DNA of 48,742 bases from Oscillospiraceae bacterium (GTDB lineage: Bacteria; Bacillota; Clostridia; Oscillospirales; CAG-272). Made by a program: the position numbers and the translations under genes. The DNA lies in assembly GCA_015065285.1 (NCBI GenBank), contig SVQP01000010.1:1-48742 (forward strand), in the 5' to 3' direction. Below are positions 15,108 to 22,485 of the stretch, piece after piece; the first letter of the stretch is position 1, and each line of letters begins with the position of its first letter. The notes under the pieces are model-generated. The model worked only from the letters and a program-made list of their open reading frames with translations. It was not told where the DNA came from and ran no database searches.

Positions 15108-16640
15108 ATGAAACAAAATCTCGTAAAATGTTCGGCACTGGGGCTGATTGTGACCCTGCTGCTTGCCATGCTTGCAAGCTGCTCCGCCGATGCACCTATG
15201 GACGGAGAATATTATCCGAACGCGGGGATGGATGCGTTTTATCCCCAGCAGAACGGGCAGGGCATCATCTCGCCCGAATCGCAGAGCGGTGTTCGTGAAA
15301 ATCCTTTTTTAGGCACCAACAATCATCCCGTTTCCACGTTTTCGGCTGACGTGGATACCGCGTCCTATACGCTGTTCCGCAAGCACGTCAATAACGGGTA
15401 TGACTGGAACGGGATGAAATCGGATTACGTGGGTGGTAACATCCGCACCGAGGAAATGCTCAACTATTTTGATTACGACTACACAGAGCCTGCCCTGGGG
15501 GATCTGTTCGGTGTCAGCGCACAGATCACGCCTTGCCCTTGGGACAGTGATTACCATCTGTTCATGCTGGGGCTCAAGGCAACCGATGCAGCAGCCCCCA
15601 CAGGCAATAATCTGGTCTTTTTGATCGACGTCTCGGGCTCGATGCGTTCGAACGATAAGCTGCCCCTTTTGCAAAAGACCTTCTCTTATCTGGTGGAAAA
15701 CCTTGGCGAGAATGACCGCGTATCTATCGTGACCTATTCGGGAAATGAAAAAGTGGTGCTCGAAGCGTGCCCCGGTAACCGCTATGAGCAGATCATGCAC
15801 GCCATCAATTCGCTGGATGCCAGCGGCTCCACCAACGGGCAGGCAGGCTTGCAAAAGGCTTATGAGATCGCGCAGTCCTGCTATATCGAGGGCGGCAACA
15901 ACCGCATCATTCTTGCTTCGGACGGAGACCTGAACGTGGGTATTTCGGATCCCGAGCAGCTCAAGGCTTTTGTGGAGCAAAAGCGCGAGAGTGGCATTTA
16001 TCTGTCGGTGCTGGGCTTTGGCAGCGGCAATTTCCGCGATGACAATATGGAAACCCTTGCCGATCATGGCAACGGAGTGTATTACTATATCGACGGCGAG
16101 GTCGAGGCGGAAAAGATTTTTGGCAGCGAGCTTTGCTCCACGCTGACCACGGTTGCAAACGACGTCAAGCTGCAGGTCACCTTTGACCCTGTGTATGTCA
16201 GAAAATACCGTCTGATCGGCTATGAAAACCGCGTCATGACCGAGGAGGATTTTTACGATGATACCAAGGATGCAGGCGAGGTTGGCGCAGGGCACACCTT
16301 GACCGTTTGCTATCAGATCAGGCTGACAGATACCGCCACCGATCCCGAAACGCAGGCAGCGGATTGGTTCAAGCTTGCTGTGCGCTGGAAGGAACCGGGA
16401 CAGAGCGAGAGCGAGGAGAGAGAGTATGGCATCGGCGCTGCACACATCAAGAACGAATTGAACGACGATGCGCTGTTTGCATGCGCCATTATTGAAACCG
16501 CCATGCTTTTGCACAAGAGCGAATATGCGGGTGACGCATCGCTTGAAAGCATTGTGACCTTGCTTGGCGATATGCAACAAAAGGATTTCTATCAAGCCGA
16601 ATTTGAGCAGTTGATCAGAGAGCTGCAAGAAAGACGATAA
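15108..16640 (+). CDS. von Willebrand factor type A lipoprotein (YfbK-like)
   Basis: 510 aa. A lipoprotein signal ends in LASC (Cys25). The next segment, NPVSTFSADVD-like (HPVSTFSADVDTASYTLFRK), is the domain found before vWA in YfbK proteins. The vWA domain starts near residue 168 with the metal site D174-V-S176-G-S178 and later T and D residues (ASGSTNGQ, ASDGDLN). The last 100 residues are the family's C-terminal region and are duplicated at 17307-17596. The start at ATG 15108 lies nine bases after AGGAG; an earlier ATG overlapping the upstream stop lacks a site. Following the sigma/anti-sigma pair, it is a likely regulon member. Confidence 0.88.
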   Translation: MKQNLVKCSALGLIVTLLLAMLASCSADAPMDGEYYPNAGMDAFYPQQNGQGIISPESQSGVRENPFLGTNNHPVSTFSADVDTASYTLFRKHVNNGYDWNGMKSDYVGGNIRTEEMLNYFDYDYTEPALGDLFGVSAQITPCPWDSDYHLFMLGLKATDAAAPTGNNLVFLIDVSGSMRSNDKLPLLQKTFSYLVENLGENDRVSIVTYSGNEKVVLEACPGNRYEQIMHAINSLDASGSTNGQAGLQKAYEIAQSCYIEGGNNRIILASDGDLNVGISDPEQLKAFVEQKRESGIYLSVLGFGSGNFRDDNMETLADHGNGVYYYIDGEVEAEKIFGSELCSTLTTVANDVKLQVTFDPVYVRKYRLIGYENRVMTEEDFYDDTKDAGEVGAGHTLTVCYQIRLTDTATDPETQAADWFKLAVRWKEPGQSESEEREYGIGAAHIKNELNDDALFACAIIETAMLLHKSEYAGDASLESIVTLLGDMQQKDFYQAEFEQLIRELQERR

Positions 16641-16643
16641 AAA

Positions 16644-16683
16644 CGTAGGGCGGGGGACGTTTGCTTGCAAACAACTCCCGCCG
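16644..16683. repeat. GTAGGG-type intergenic hairpin
   Basis: CGTAGGGCGGG.. pairs with ..CTCCCGCCG around the palindrome GTTTGCTTGCAAAC. The framework resembles the other GTAGGGG hairpins in the window. It lies in the 61-bp gap after the vWA gene and may also end its transcript. Confidence 0.6.
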
Positions 16684-16701
16684 AAAGAAAAGAGGTATAT
16701 T

Positions 16702-17148
16702 ATGCAAGAACAAAACAGACCCGTAAAAAAGCCGAGAATTCGCGCGCAGAAAAAGCATACCGTGCTGTTTATCATTGCTTGCGCGATCTTAGTGATCGGT
16801 TTGCTGGCATTCGTTGTGGGAACGGTCGCGGTGGCGTTGGGATTGCTGAATGAATTATCCGGTATAGATCCTTCCGAGTCGGAGTTGCCGGGCTTGGCGG
16901 CATTGGGGCTGATGTTTTCCTATCTGATGGTGCTTGCGGTGCCCTTGGTGATATGGCTGATCTGCACCGTGTTTTGGATAGCGGGCATGATCCCGTCTGG
17001 CATTCTGACGTTTCGCAAAAAGGATAAGCCGCTTTGGATGTGGGTGATATCGCTGTTGCTGTTCTGCTTGTATACGTTTATGGCAGGGAGCAACGTCTTG
17101 TTCGTGCTTACGGCCGCGGTCGTTTCGCTGATTTCGAATCTGTTGTAA
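16702..17148 (+). CDS. Four-helix membrane protein, paralogue of 17626-18015
   Basis: 148 aa. A basic N-terminus ending in AQKKHTV leads to about four transmembrane helices (LFIIACAILVIGLLAFVVG; LMFSYLMVLAVPLVIWLICT; MWVISLLLFCLYTFMAG; VLTAAVVSLISNLL). The pattern (KKHTVLFIIACAIL, ...TFRKKDKPLWMWVI) matches the gene at 17626 (KKHVILLIISCVLL, ...AFRKQEMSRPVWICSVI), so the two are paralogues. Function unknown; it may form a membrane complex with the vWA lipoprotein. Confidence 0.7.
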   Translation: MQEQNRPVKKPRIRAQKKHTVLFIIACAILVIGLLAFVVGTVAVALGLLNELSGIDPSESELPGLAALGLMFSYLMVLAVPLVIWLICTVFWIAGMIPSGILTFRKKDKPLWMWVISLLLFCLYTFMAGSNVLFVLTAAVVSLISNLL

Positions 17149-17158
17149 AGAAAAGTAC

Positions 17159-17602
17159 ATGAAGGGGGATATTCGAGAGAAAGATGAGCTTGACTGGCTT
17201 GCGTATCCCAAGGTCTTGTTTGCCTTTGCCTGCGTGATCTTGGCGGTTAGCATGGTGACCTTTGCGCTTTCTATGGTGTGGGTGCAGGATATGTTCGCCC
17301 CCGCGCCCGAAACGCAGGCTACAGATTGGTTCCGCCTTGCCGTGCGCTGGAAGGAACCGGGACAGAGCGAGAGCGAGGAGCGAGAATACGGCATCGGCTC
17401 TGCACACGTCAAGAGTGAGCTCAATGATGATGCGCTGTTTGCATGCGCCATTATTGAAACCGCCATGCTTTTGCACAAGAGCGAATATGCGGGTGACGCA
17501 TCGCTTGAAAGCATTGTGACCTTGCTTGGCAATATGCAGCAAAAGGATTTCTATCAAGCAGAATTTGAGCAGCTGATCAGAGAGCTGAAATCAACTGAAT
17601 AA
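17159..17602 (+). CDS. Chimeric protein: single membrane helix fused to the duplicated vWA-lipoprotein tail
   Basis: 147 aa. The first 47 residues contain one hydrophobic helix (VLFAFACVILAVSMVTFALS) with no similarity to the vWA gene. From PETQATDWFRLAVRWKEPGQ to the end it is about 90% identical to the last 95 residues of the 15108-16640 protein. At DNA level a block of about 100 bp (17426-17530 against 16465-16569) is identical. The vWA domain itself is absent. The ribosome-binding site is weak (AAAGAAAAG), so it may be poorly translated or the start may differ. Either a truncated paralogue that gained a new anchor, or a decaying second copy. Confidence 0.65.
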   Translation: MKGDIREKDELDWLAYPKVLFAFACVILAVSMVTFALSMVWVQDMFAPAPETQATDWFRLAVRWKEPGQSESEEREYGIGSAHVKSELNDDALFACAIIETAMLLHKSEYAGDASLESIVTLLGNMQQKDFYQAEFEQLIRELKSTE

Positions 17603-17625
17603 AGGCGAAAAAGGAGGGCCAGAGA

Positions 17626-18015
17626 ATGAGCAAAACACAGAAAAAACACGTGATCTTGCTGATCATATCCTGCGTGCTGTTGGTAGCAAGCGTGAGTGGC
17701 TCACTCATAGCATTCGCACAACTTGGCGATCAGCTCTCAGCACCGCCTGAGCAGGAAAATCCGATCGGACAGCTCATATCGGGGCTCGTGGCAGTATTGA
17801 CGTATCTCATGGCGCTTGCCGCAGTCCTGCTTGTTTGCGTGTTTGTCTGGGGGCTTGGTTTTGTTTTGTCAGCCTATTCGGCATTTCGCAAGCAGGAGAT
17901 GTCGCGTCCTGTTTGGATCTGCTCGGTGATTCTGAGCGCGATTTACGGTGTGTTGACCATGGGCGCACTTGGTATGCTCTCTTACATGGCGATCAGAATG
18001 TTTACGAATATGTAG
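17626..18015 (+). CDS. Four-helix membrane protein, paralogue of 16702-17148
   Basis: 129 aa with hydrophobic segments KKHVILLIISCVLLVASVSG, TYLMALAAVLLVCVFVWGLG and a C-terminal pair, separated by the polar AFRKQEMSRPVW loop. AAAGGAGGG precedes the ATG. Together with the preceding chimeric gene it looks like a second copy of the [vWA tail][four-helix protein] module. Function unknown. Confidence 0.7.
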   Translation: MSKTQKKHVILLIISCVLLVASVSGSLIAFAQLGDQLSAPPEQENPIGQLISGLVAVLTYLMALAAVLLVCVFVWGLGFVLSAYSAFRKQEMSRPVWICSVILSAIYGVLTMGALGMLSYMAIRMFTNM

Positions 18016-18032
18016 ACGATTGTAAAAAAACG

Positions 18033-18053
18033 GCAGCCCCCCGATGAGGCTGC
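18033..18053 (+). terminator. Possible weak terminator after the 129-aa membrane protein
   Basis: GCAGCC and GGCTGC form a six-bp stem 18 bp after the stop, but no T-run follows directly. Confidence 0.4.
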
Positions 18054-18101
18054 GTAAATAACGGAAAAATTATCAAAAACCAATACTTTCAAATAGTAAT
18101 T

Positions 18102-18220
18102 GCCGTAGGTGCAGGCGATCACTGATCGCCCCTACGGCTGTTTTTGTTAGGGTTTTACGTATGAAAGCCACAGCACAGACACTTGTAGGGGCGATCAGTG
18201 ATCGCCCGCTCCTGCGGCAA
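18102..18220. repeat. Two GTAGGGG-type hairpins in the 313-bp gap before pyrB
   Basis: 18102-18138: GCCGTAGG..GGCGATCACTGATCGCC..CCTACGGC, an almost perfect long inverted repeat. 18183-18220: TTGTAGGGGCGATCAGTGATCGCCC..CGGCAA. The same framework occurs at 11318, 11639, 39092, 48214 and 48264. Nothing else in 18016-18225 looks functional. Confidence 0.75.
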
Positions 18221-18225
18221 CTATT

Positions 18226-18270
18226 TATAAAAAAGCAATTAAGGACTGCATCAAAACGATACAGTCCTTG
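18226..18270 (-). terminator. Terminator of the pyr operon
   Basis: On the minus strand AAGGACTG pairs with CAGTCCTT around a 13-nt loop and is followed by AATTGCTTTTTTAT. It lies about 60 bp after the pyrB stop. Confidence 0.8.
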
Positions 18271-18328
18271 ATTTTTGCGAAATTCTCCGCTAATTTGTCA
18301 GCTCCGTCGGGCTGCCGTTTTTTATTCT

Positions 18329-19414
18329 TTATTCTGCCTGAGTTTCGCACCAATAGCAGCGCCAGACGTCGTTTTCGGCATCGGTCTGCACGAACAGCTG
18401 CGGCAGCTCCTGCTCCACCTGGCAAATGCATCTGCCGTTGCGGCAGGTCTTGCCCGGAGTGGGTACGCCCATGCCAAAGGTTGCGGGCACATTGTTCTTT
18501 GCATCGTCCAGCAGCTTCAGAATCAGCGCCATGCGCATCAGCTTACCGCCCAGCACCTGCTTGAAGTAGCACGCGCGAGGATCATCGTCAATAGCAACCG
18601 AAATTTCATTGACGCGGGGCAGGGGATGCAGGATAGCAAGGTCTGCCTTGGCGGTCTCCAGCTTGTCGGGGGTGAGGATGTAGCTGTCTTTCAGGCGCTG
18701 ATACTGCTCCTGATCGGCAAATCTCTCGCGCTGCACGCGGGTCATGTACAGAATATCCAGCTCGGGCATTGCAGCCACCAGATCGGTGGTCTCGCGGTAG
18801 GACATGCCCTTCTTGTCCAGCACCTCTGCAAACATGTATTCGGGCAATCTCAGCTCCTCGGGGGAGATCAGCACTACCTTGATGCCGGTGTAACGGGAAA
18901 GGGCGTTGATCAGCGAGTGTACCGTTCTGCCGTACTTGAGGTCACCGCAAAAGCCTACGGTCAGATCGTTGAGTCTGCCTTTTTCGCGGTAGATGGTGTA
19001 AAGGTCGGCTAAGGTCTGGGTGGGATGGCAATGACCGCCATCGCCCGCGTTGATCACGGGAATGGAGGCTGCCTGCGCTGCCACCAGTGCAGCACCCTCC
19101 AAGGGGTGACGCATGGCAATGATATCTGCATAGCAGGAAACAGTCTTAGCCGTGTCCGCCACGCTCTCGCCCTTGGCAGCCGAGGAAGCGCCTGCGCTGG
19201 AAACCGAGATGACGTTGCCGCCCAAGGACAGCATAGCTGCCTCAAAGCTCAAGCGGGTACGGGTAGAGGGCTCAAAGAACAAGGTGGCAAGAATCTTACC
19301 ATCGCACGCATGCGCGTACTTATCGGGGTGGTCTGCAATGTCGCAAGCCGTCGCGATCATTTTGTCAAGCTCTTCAACGGTCAGATCGACCGTATCGATC
19401 AGACTTCTTCTCAT
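18329..19414 (-). CDS. pyrB: Aspartate carbamoyltransferase PyrB with a C-terminal PyrI-like zinc-binding tail
   Basis: Condenses carbamoyl phosphate with aspartate in UMP synthesis. Residues 1-303 are a normal catalytic chain: FEPSTRTR (carbamoyl phosphate loop), [38 protein letters not shown] and [10 protein letters not shown] 58-residue tail follows with Cys324-x4-Cys329 and Cys353-x2-Cys356. The spacings 5, 24 and 3 equal those of the E. coli PyrI zinc ligands 109, 114, 138 and 141, and the local sequence (CRNGRC, WRCYWC against CPNSNC, LKCKYC) agrees. The N-terminal PyrI nucleotide-binding domain is absent, and no separate pyrI is in the window. The start at 19414 follows AAAGGTG. It is the last gene of the operon, 35 bp after pyrE. 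Confidence 0.95.
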   Translation of the reverse strand: MRRSLIDTVDLTVEELDKMIATACDIADHPDKYAHACDGKILATLFFEPSTRTRLSFEAAMLSLGGNVISVSSAGASSAAKGESVADTAKTVSCYADIIAMRHPLEGAALVAAQAASIPVINAGDGGHCHPTQTLADLYTIYREKGRLNDLTVGFCGDLKYGRTVHSLINALSRYTGIKVVLISPEELRLPEYMFAEVLDKKGMSYRETTDLVAAMPELDILYMTRVQRERFADQEQYQRLKDSYILTPDKLETAKADLAILHPLPRVNEISVAIDDDPRACYFKQVLGGKLMRMALILKLLDDAKNNVPATFGMGVPTPGKTCRNGRCICQVEQELPQLFVQTDAENDVWRCYWCETQAE

Positions 19415-19449
19415 ATTTGTGGCACCTTTCTTGGGATATTGTGAGAGGA

Positions 19450-20106
19450 TCAAGCCTTTGCGCCGTTGATGGCAAGGTAATTCTTGATACGGGTAACGTT
19501 CTCCTCATTCTTGGGATCCTCTTCGAGGTACTCGATGATGTCGTAAACGTCAACGATGGAGTATACGGGGAAGCCGAACTGCTCCTCAATCTCCTGCATA
19601 GCGCCCTTTTCGCCCTGACCCTTTTCCTTGCGGTCGACCATGATGAAGGTGGCGGCTACCTTGCAGTCTTCAAGGTGGGAGAGGATCTCCATCGACTCGC
19701 GGATAGCGGTGCCTGCGGTGATAACGTCCTCAATGATCACGATCTCTTCTCCGGGCGTGGGAACGTAACCGACGAATACGCCGCCCTCACCGTGGTCCTT
19801 GACCTCCTTACGGTTGAAGAAGAAGGGAACGTTCAGACCGTTCTTGGAGAGTGCCACAGCTGCGGAAACAGAGAGGGAAATACCCTTGTAGGCAGGACCG
19901 TAAAGAACAGCCTGCTTGTTACCGAGCTTTTCGAAATATGCCTTGGCGTAGAATTCGCCCAGGGTTGCGATGTCGTTGCCGGTTTTGATCATACCCGCAT
20001 TGATAAAATAGGGGATCTTGCGACCGGACTTTGCAGTGAAGTCACCGAATTTCAGAACACCGGCAGACTCCAGAAACTGTATAAATTCTCTCTTGTAGCT
20101 TTCCAT
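19450..20106 (-). CDS. pyrE: Orotate phosphoribosyltransferase PyrE
   Basis: Makes OMP from orotate and PRPP. 218 aa, the usual length. The PRPP-binding motif [12 protein letters not shown] and the flexible catalytic loop region ([15 protein letters not shown]) are intact, with [19 protein letters not shown] at the N-terminus typical of the Clostridia/Bacteroides-type enzyme. AAAGGAG precedes the ATG. It lies 24 bp after pyrF in the operon. Confidence 0.96.
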   Translation of the reverse strand: MESYKREFIQFLESAGVLKFGDFTAKSGRKIPYFINAGMIKTGNDIATLGEFYAKAYFEKLGNKQAVLYGPAYKGISLSVSAAVALSKNGLNVPFFFNRKEVKDHGEGGVFVGYVPTPGEEIVIIEDVITAGTAIRESMEILSHLEDCKVAATFIMVDRKEKGQGEKGAMQEIEEQFGFPVYSIVDVYDIIEYLEEDPKNEENVTRIKNYLAINGAKA

Positions 20107-20130
20107 GTTGAACTCCTTTATCTGTAGTAA

Positions 20131-20829
20131 TTAGTCGCAGAACTCTGCCACGCAGCGATCGTATGCAGCCACGGGGTCAGCAGCAGCGGTGATGGGTCTG
20201 CCGACTACGATGTAGTCAGAGCCGATCTTCTTTGCCTCTGCAGGGGTCATGACGCGTACCTGGTCACCCTTATCGCCATCCGCAAAGCGAACGCCGGGGG
20301 TTACGGTGATAAAGTCCTTGCCGCAAGTATCGTGTACCTTGCCTGCCTCTAAAGGAGAGCAAACGATGCCGTCAAGACCGGACTTCTTTGCGTTTTGCGC
20401 ATAGTGCATAACCACCTTGTCAATGGGCTGATCAATCAGCAGATCCTCGGTCATGCGCTCCTGGCTGGTAGAGGTCAGCTGGGTAACAGCGATCAGAAGG
20501 GGACGGGTACCGTCGGGTCTGGTCAGACCCTCAAGTGCTGCCTCCATCATCGCGCAGGTGCCTGCAGCATGCAGGTTGCACATGTCTACGTCCAGACGGG
20601 AAAGCACGTTCATTGCCTTCTTTACGGTGTTGGGGATGTCGTGCAGCTTGAGGTCGAGAAAGATCTTGTGGCCGCGCGCCTTGATCTCGCGAACAATGTC
20701 CGGACCCTCAGCATAGAACAGCTCCATACCGATCTTGAGATAAAGAGATTTGTTTTCAAACTTGTCAAGAAATGCCAAAGTGTCTGCCTTGGATGCAAAG
20801 TCACAGGCAATAATAACGTCTTTTCCCAT
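20131..20829 (-). CDS. pyrF: Orotidine 5'-phosphate decarboxylase PyrF
   Basis: Decarboxylates OMP to UMP. 232 aa, type 1 family. The catalytic DxKxxD motif is seen in FLDLKLHDIPNT, the N-terminal strand is VIIACDF, and the phosphate-binding end reads GSDYIVVGRPIT. Its ATG overlaps the pyrD stop (TAATG), indicating translational coupling. Confidence 0.97.
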   Translation of the reverse strand: MGKDVIIACDFASKADTLAFLDKFENKSLYLKIGMELFYAEGPDIVREIKARGHKIFLDLKLHDIPNTVKKAMNVLSRLDVDMCNLHAAGTCAMMEAALEGLTRPDGTRPLLIAVTQLTSTSQERMTEDLLIDQPIDKVVMHYAQNAKKSGLDGIVCSPLEAGKVHDTCGKDFITVTPGVRFADGDKGDQVRVMTPAEAKKIGSDYIVVGRPITAAADPVAAYDRCVAEFCD

Positions 20830-21740
20830 TAGTGTGCTCCTCCAATGATATCTTGTAAATTTTTAATTCCGTATTTATCCATGACGCGGGGCAAATCGTC
20901 AATGATGTTTTTGGATGCGCAGGGGTCGATCAGGTTAGCAGCACCGATCTCAACTGCCGTAGCACCTGCCAGCATCATCTCGATCACGTCCTCGGCAGAG
21001 GACAAGCCGCCCATGCCGATGATCGGAATCTTGACTGCCTCGTAAACTCTGTAAACCATGGAAATTGCCACCGGCTTGATGGCAGGGCCGGAGAATCCTC
21101 CGGACTTGTTGTAGATCACGGGCTTTTTGGTTTTCAGATCAATTCTCATGCCCATGAGCGTGTTGATCATGCTGATGCCATCTGCGCCTGCCTCCTCGCA
21201 CGCCTTTGCAATCGAGACGATGTCGGTGACGTTGGGGGAAAGCTTGATGTAGACCGGCTTTGTGGTCACTGCCTTGACAGCGCGGGTGACCTCTGCTGCC
21301 GCCTCGGGCGAGGTGCCAAAGCTCATGCCGCCGCCGTGCACGTTGGGGCAGGAGATGTTGACCTCCAGCCAACCAACCTGAGGCTGGCTGTCAAGCTTCT
21401 GGCAGGTGTAGGCGTAGTCCTCGATCGAAAAACCGCTGACGTTTGCCATAACCGGCTTGGAAAAGCACTGTGCCAAAAGGGGCAGCTCGTGCTCAATCAC
21501 GGCATCCACACCGGGGTTCTGCAGACCCACGGCATTGATCATGCCTGCGGTGCACTCTGCAATACGGGGCGTGGGGTTTCCAAATCGGGGATCCTTGGTC
21601 GTGCCCTTGAAAGAGAAGGTGCCAAGGCAATTGATGTCATACCAATGCGCAAACTCGTAGCCGTAGCCAAACGTGCCGGATGCGGGAATGACTGGGTTAT
21701 CCAGCACAATGCCCGAGAGATTGACCTTTGTGTTTACCAT
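20829..21740 (-). CDS. pyrD: Dihydroorotate dehydrogenase class 1B, catalytic subunit PyrD
   Basis: 303 aa FMN TIM barrel that oxidises dihydroorotate to orotate, passing electrons through PyrK to NAD. ASGTFGYG, NAVGLQNPGV, the NISCPN motif with the catalytic Cys of class 1B, and the phosphate site GGLSSAEDVIEMMLAGA are present. The start at 21740 follows GGAGGAG and overlaps the pyrK end by 7 bp. A longer in-frame extension lies inside pyrK and is not coding in this frame. Confidence 0.97.
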   Translation of the reverse strand: MVNTKVNLSGIVLDNPVIPASGTFGYGYEFAHWYDINCLGTFSFKGTTKDPRFGNPTPRIAECTAGMINAVGLQNPGVDAVIEHELPLLAQCFSKPVMANVSGFSIEDYAYTCQKLDSQPQVGWLEVNISCPNVHGGGMSFGTSPEAAAEVTRAVKAVTTKPVYIKLSPNVTDIVSIAKACEEAGADGISMINTLMGMRIDLKTKKPVIYNKSGGFSGPAIKPVAISMVYRVYEAVKIPIIGMGGLSSAEDVIEMMLAGATAVEIGAANLIDPCASKNIIDDLPRVMDKYGIKNLQDIIGGAH

Positions 21741-22471
21741 ACGATCTCCTCCTTTACCAGTACGGGGCCATCCTTGCAGATGCGCTTGTTGCCGTATTTG
21801 GTCTTGCAGGAGCATCCCATGCAAGCACCAAAGCCGCAGCCCATGCGCTCCTCAAAGCTGAACTGTCCCGAGGTAGTCGATGCGGCATTGACTGCCTTGA
21901 ACATAGGCATGGGACCGCAGGTGTAGAAGTAGGTGTAGTCAAGCTCTGTCAAAACGCCTGTCACAAAGCCCTTGGTGCCGTAAGAGCCATCCACGGTGGT
22001 CACATAAACCTGTGCGCCAAGCGCTTTGAACTCCTCTTCGTAGAAGATCTCATCCTTGGTGTTAAAGCCGAGAATGACCTGTACGCGCTTGCCCTCGCCG
22101 ATCAATTTTTTGCAAAGACCGTACAAGGGGGGAATGCCCACGCCACCGCCGATCAGCACGGGGGCGTCACCGCTCGTTTGGGTATCGTAGCCGTTGCCAA
22201 GTCCCGAGAGCAGGTCGAAAACGTCGCCTTCTTTCGCCTCGGCAAGCTTTTCTGTGCCGGCGCCAACCACCTTGTAGATCAGGGTAATGGTGCCTGCCTC
22301 GGTATCGTAATCGCATACCGAGATGGGGCGGCGGAGATACAGCCCGTCAATCTTGAAATTGACGAACTGACCGGGGCGGGTCAGCGCACCCGTCTCTCCC
22401 GAAACCACCATGCGGTATACGGTGCTTGTCAGTTGTACGTTGCTTACAACGCGATAAAGTCCTTGATTCAT
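21734..22471 (-). CDS. pyrK: Dihydroorotate dehydrogenase electron transfer subunit PyrK
   Basis: 245 aa. The FAD-binding part has the LRRPISV signature, the NAD part has GGGVGIPPLYGLC, and the C-terminal 2Fe-2S loop reads GCGFGACMGCSC followed by a later Cys (RICKDG). This makes the PyrDK enzyme NAD-dependent, as expected for an anaerobe. AAGGAG precedes the ATG. Confidence 0.96.
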   Translation of the reverse strand: MNQGLYRVVSNVQLTSTVYRMVVSGETGALTRPGQFVNFKIDGLYLRRPISVCDYDTEAGTITLIYKVVGAGTEKLAEAKEGDVFDLLSGLGNGYDTQTSGDAPVLIGGGVGIPPLYGLCKKLIGEGKRVQVILGFNTKDEIFYEEEFKALGAQVYVTTVDGSYGTKGFVTGVLTELDYTYFYTCGPMPMFKAVNAASTTSGQFSFEERMGCGFGACMGCSCKTKYGNKRICKDGPVLVKEEIVW

Positions 22472-22485
22472 GTCGTCTCCTTATA

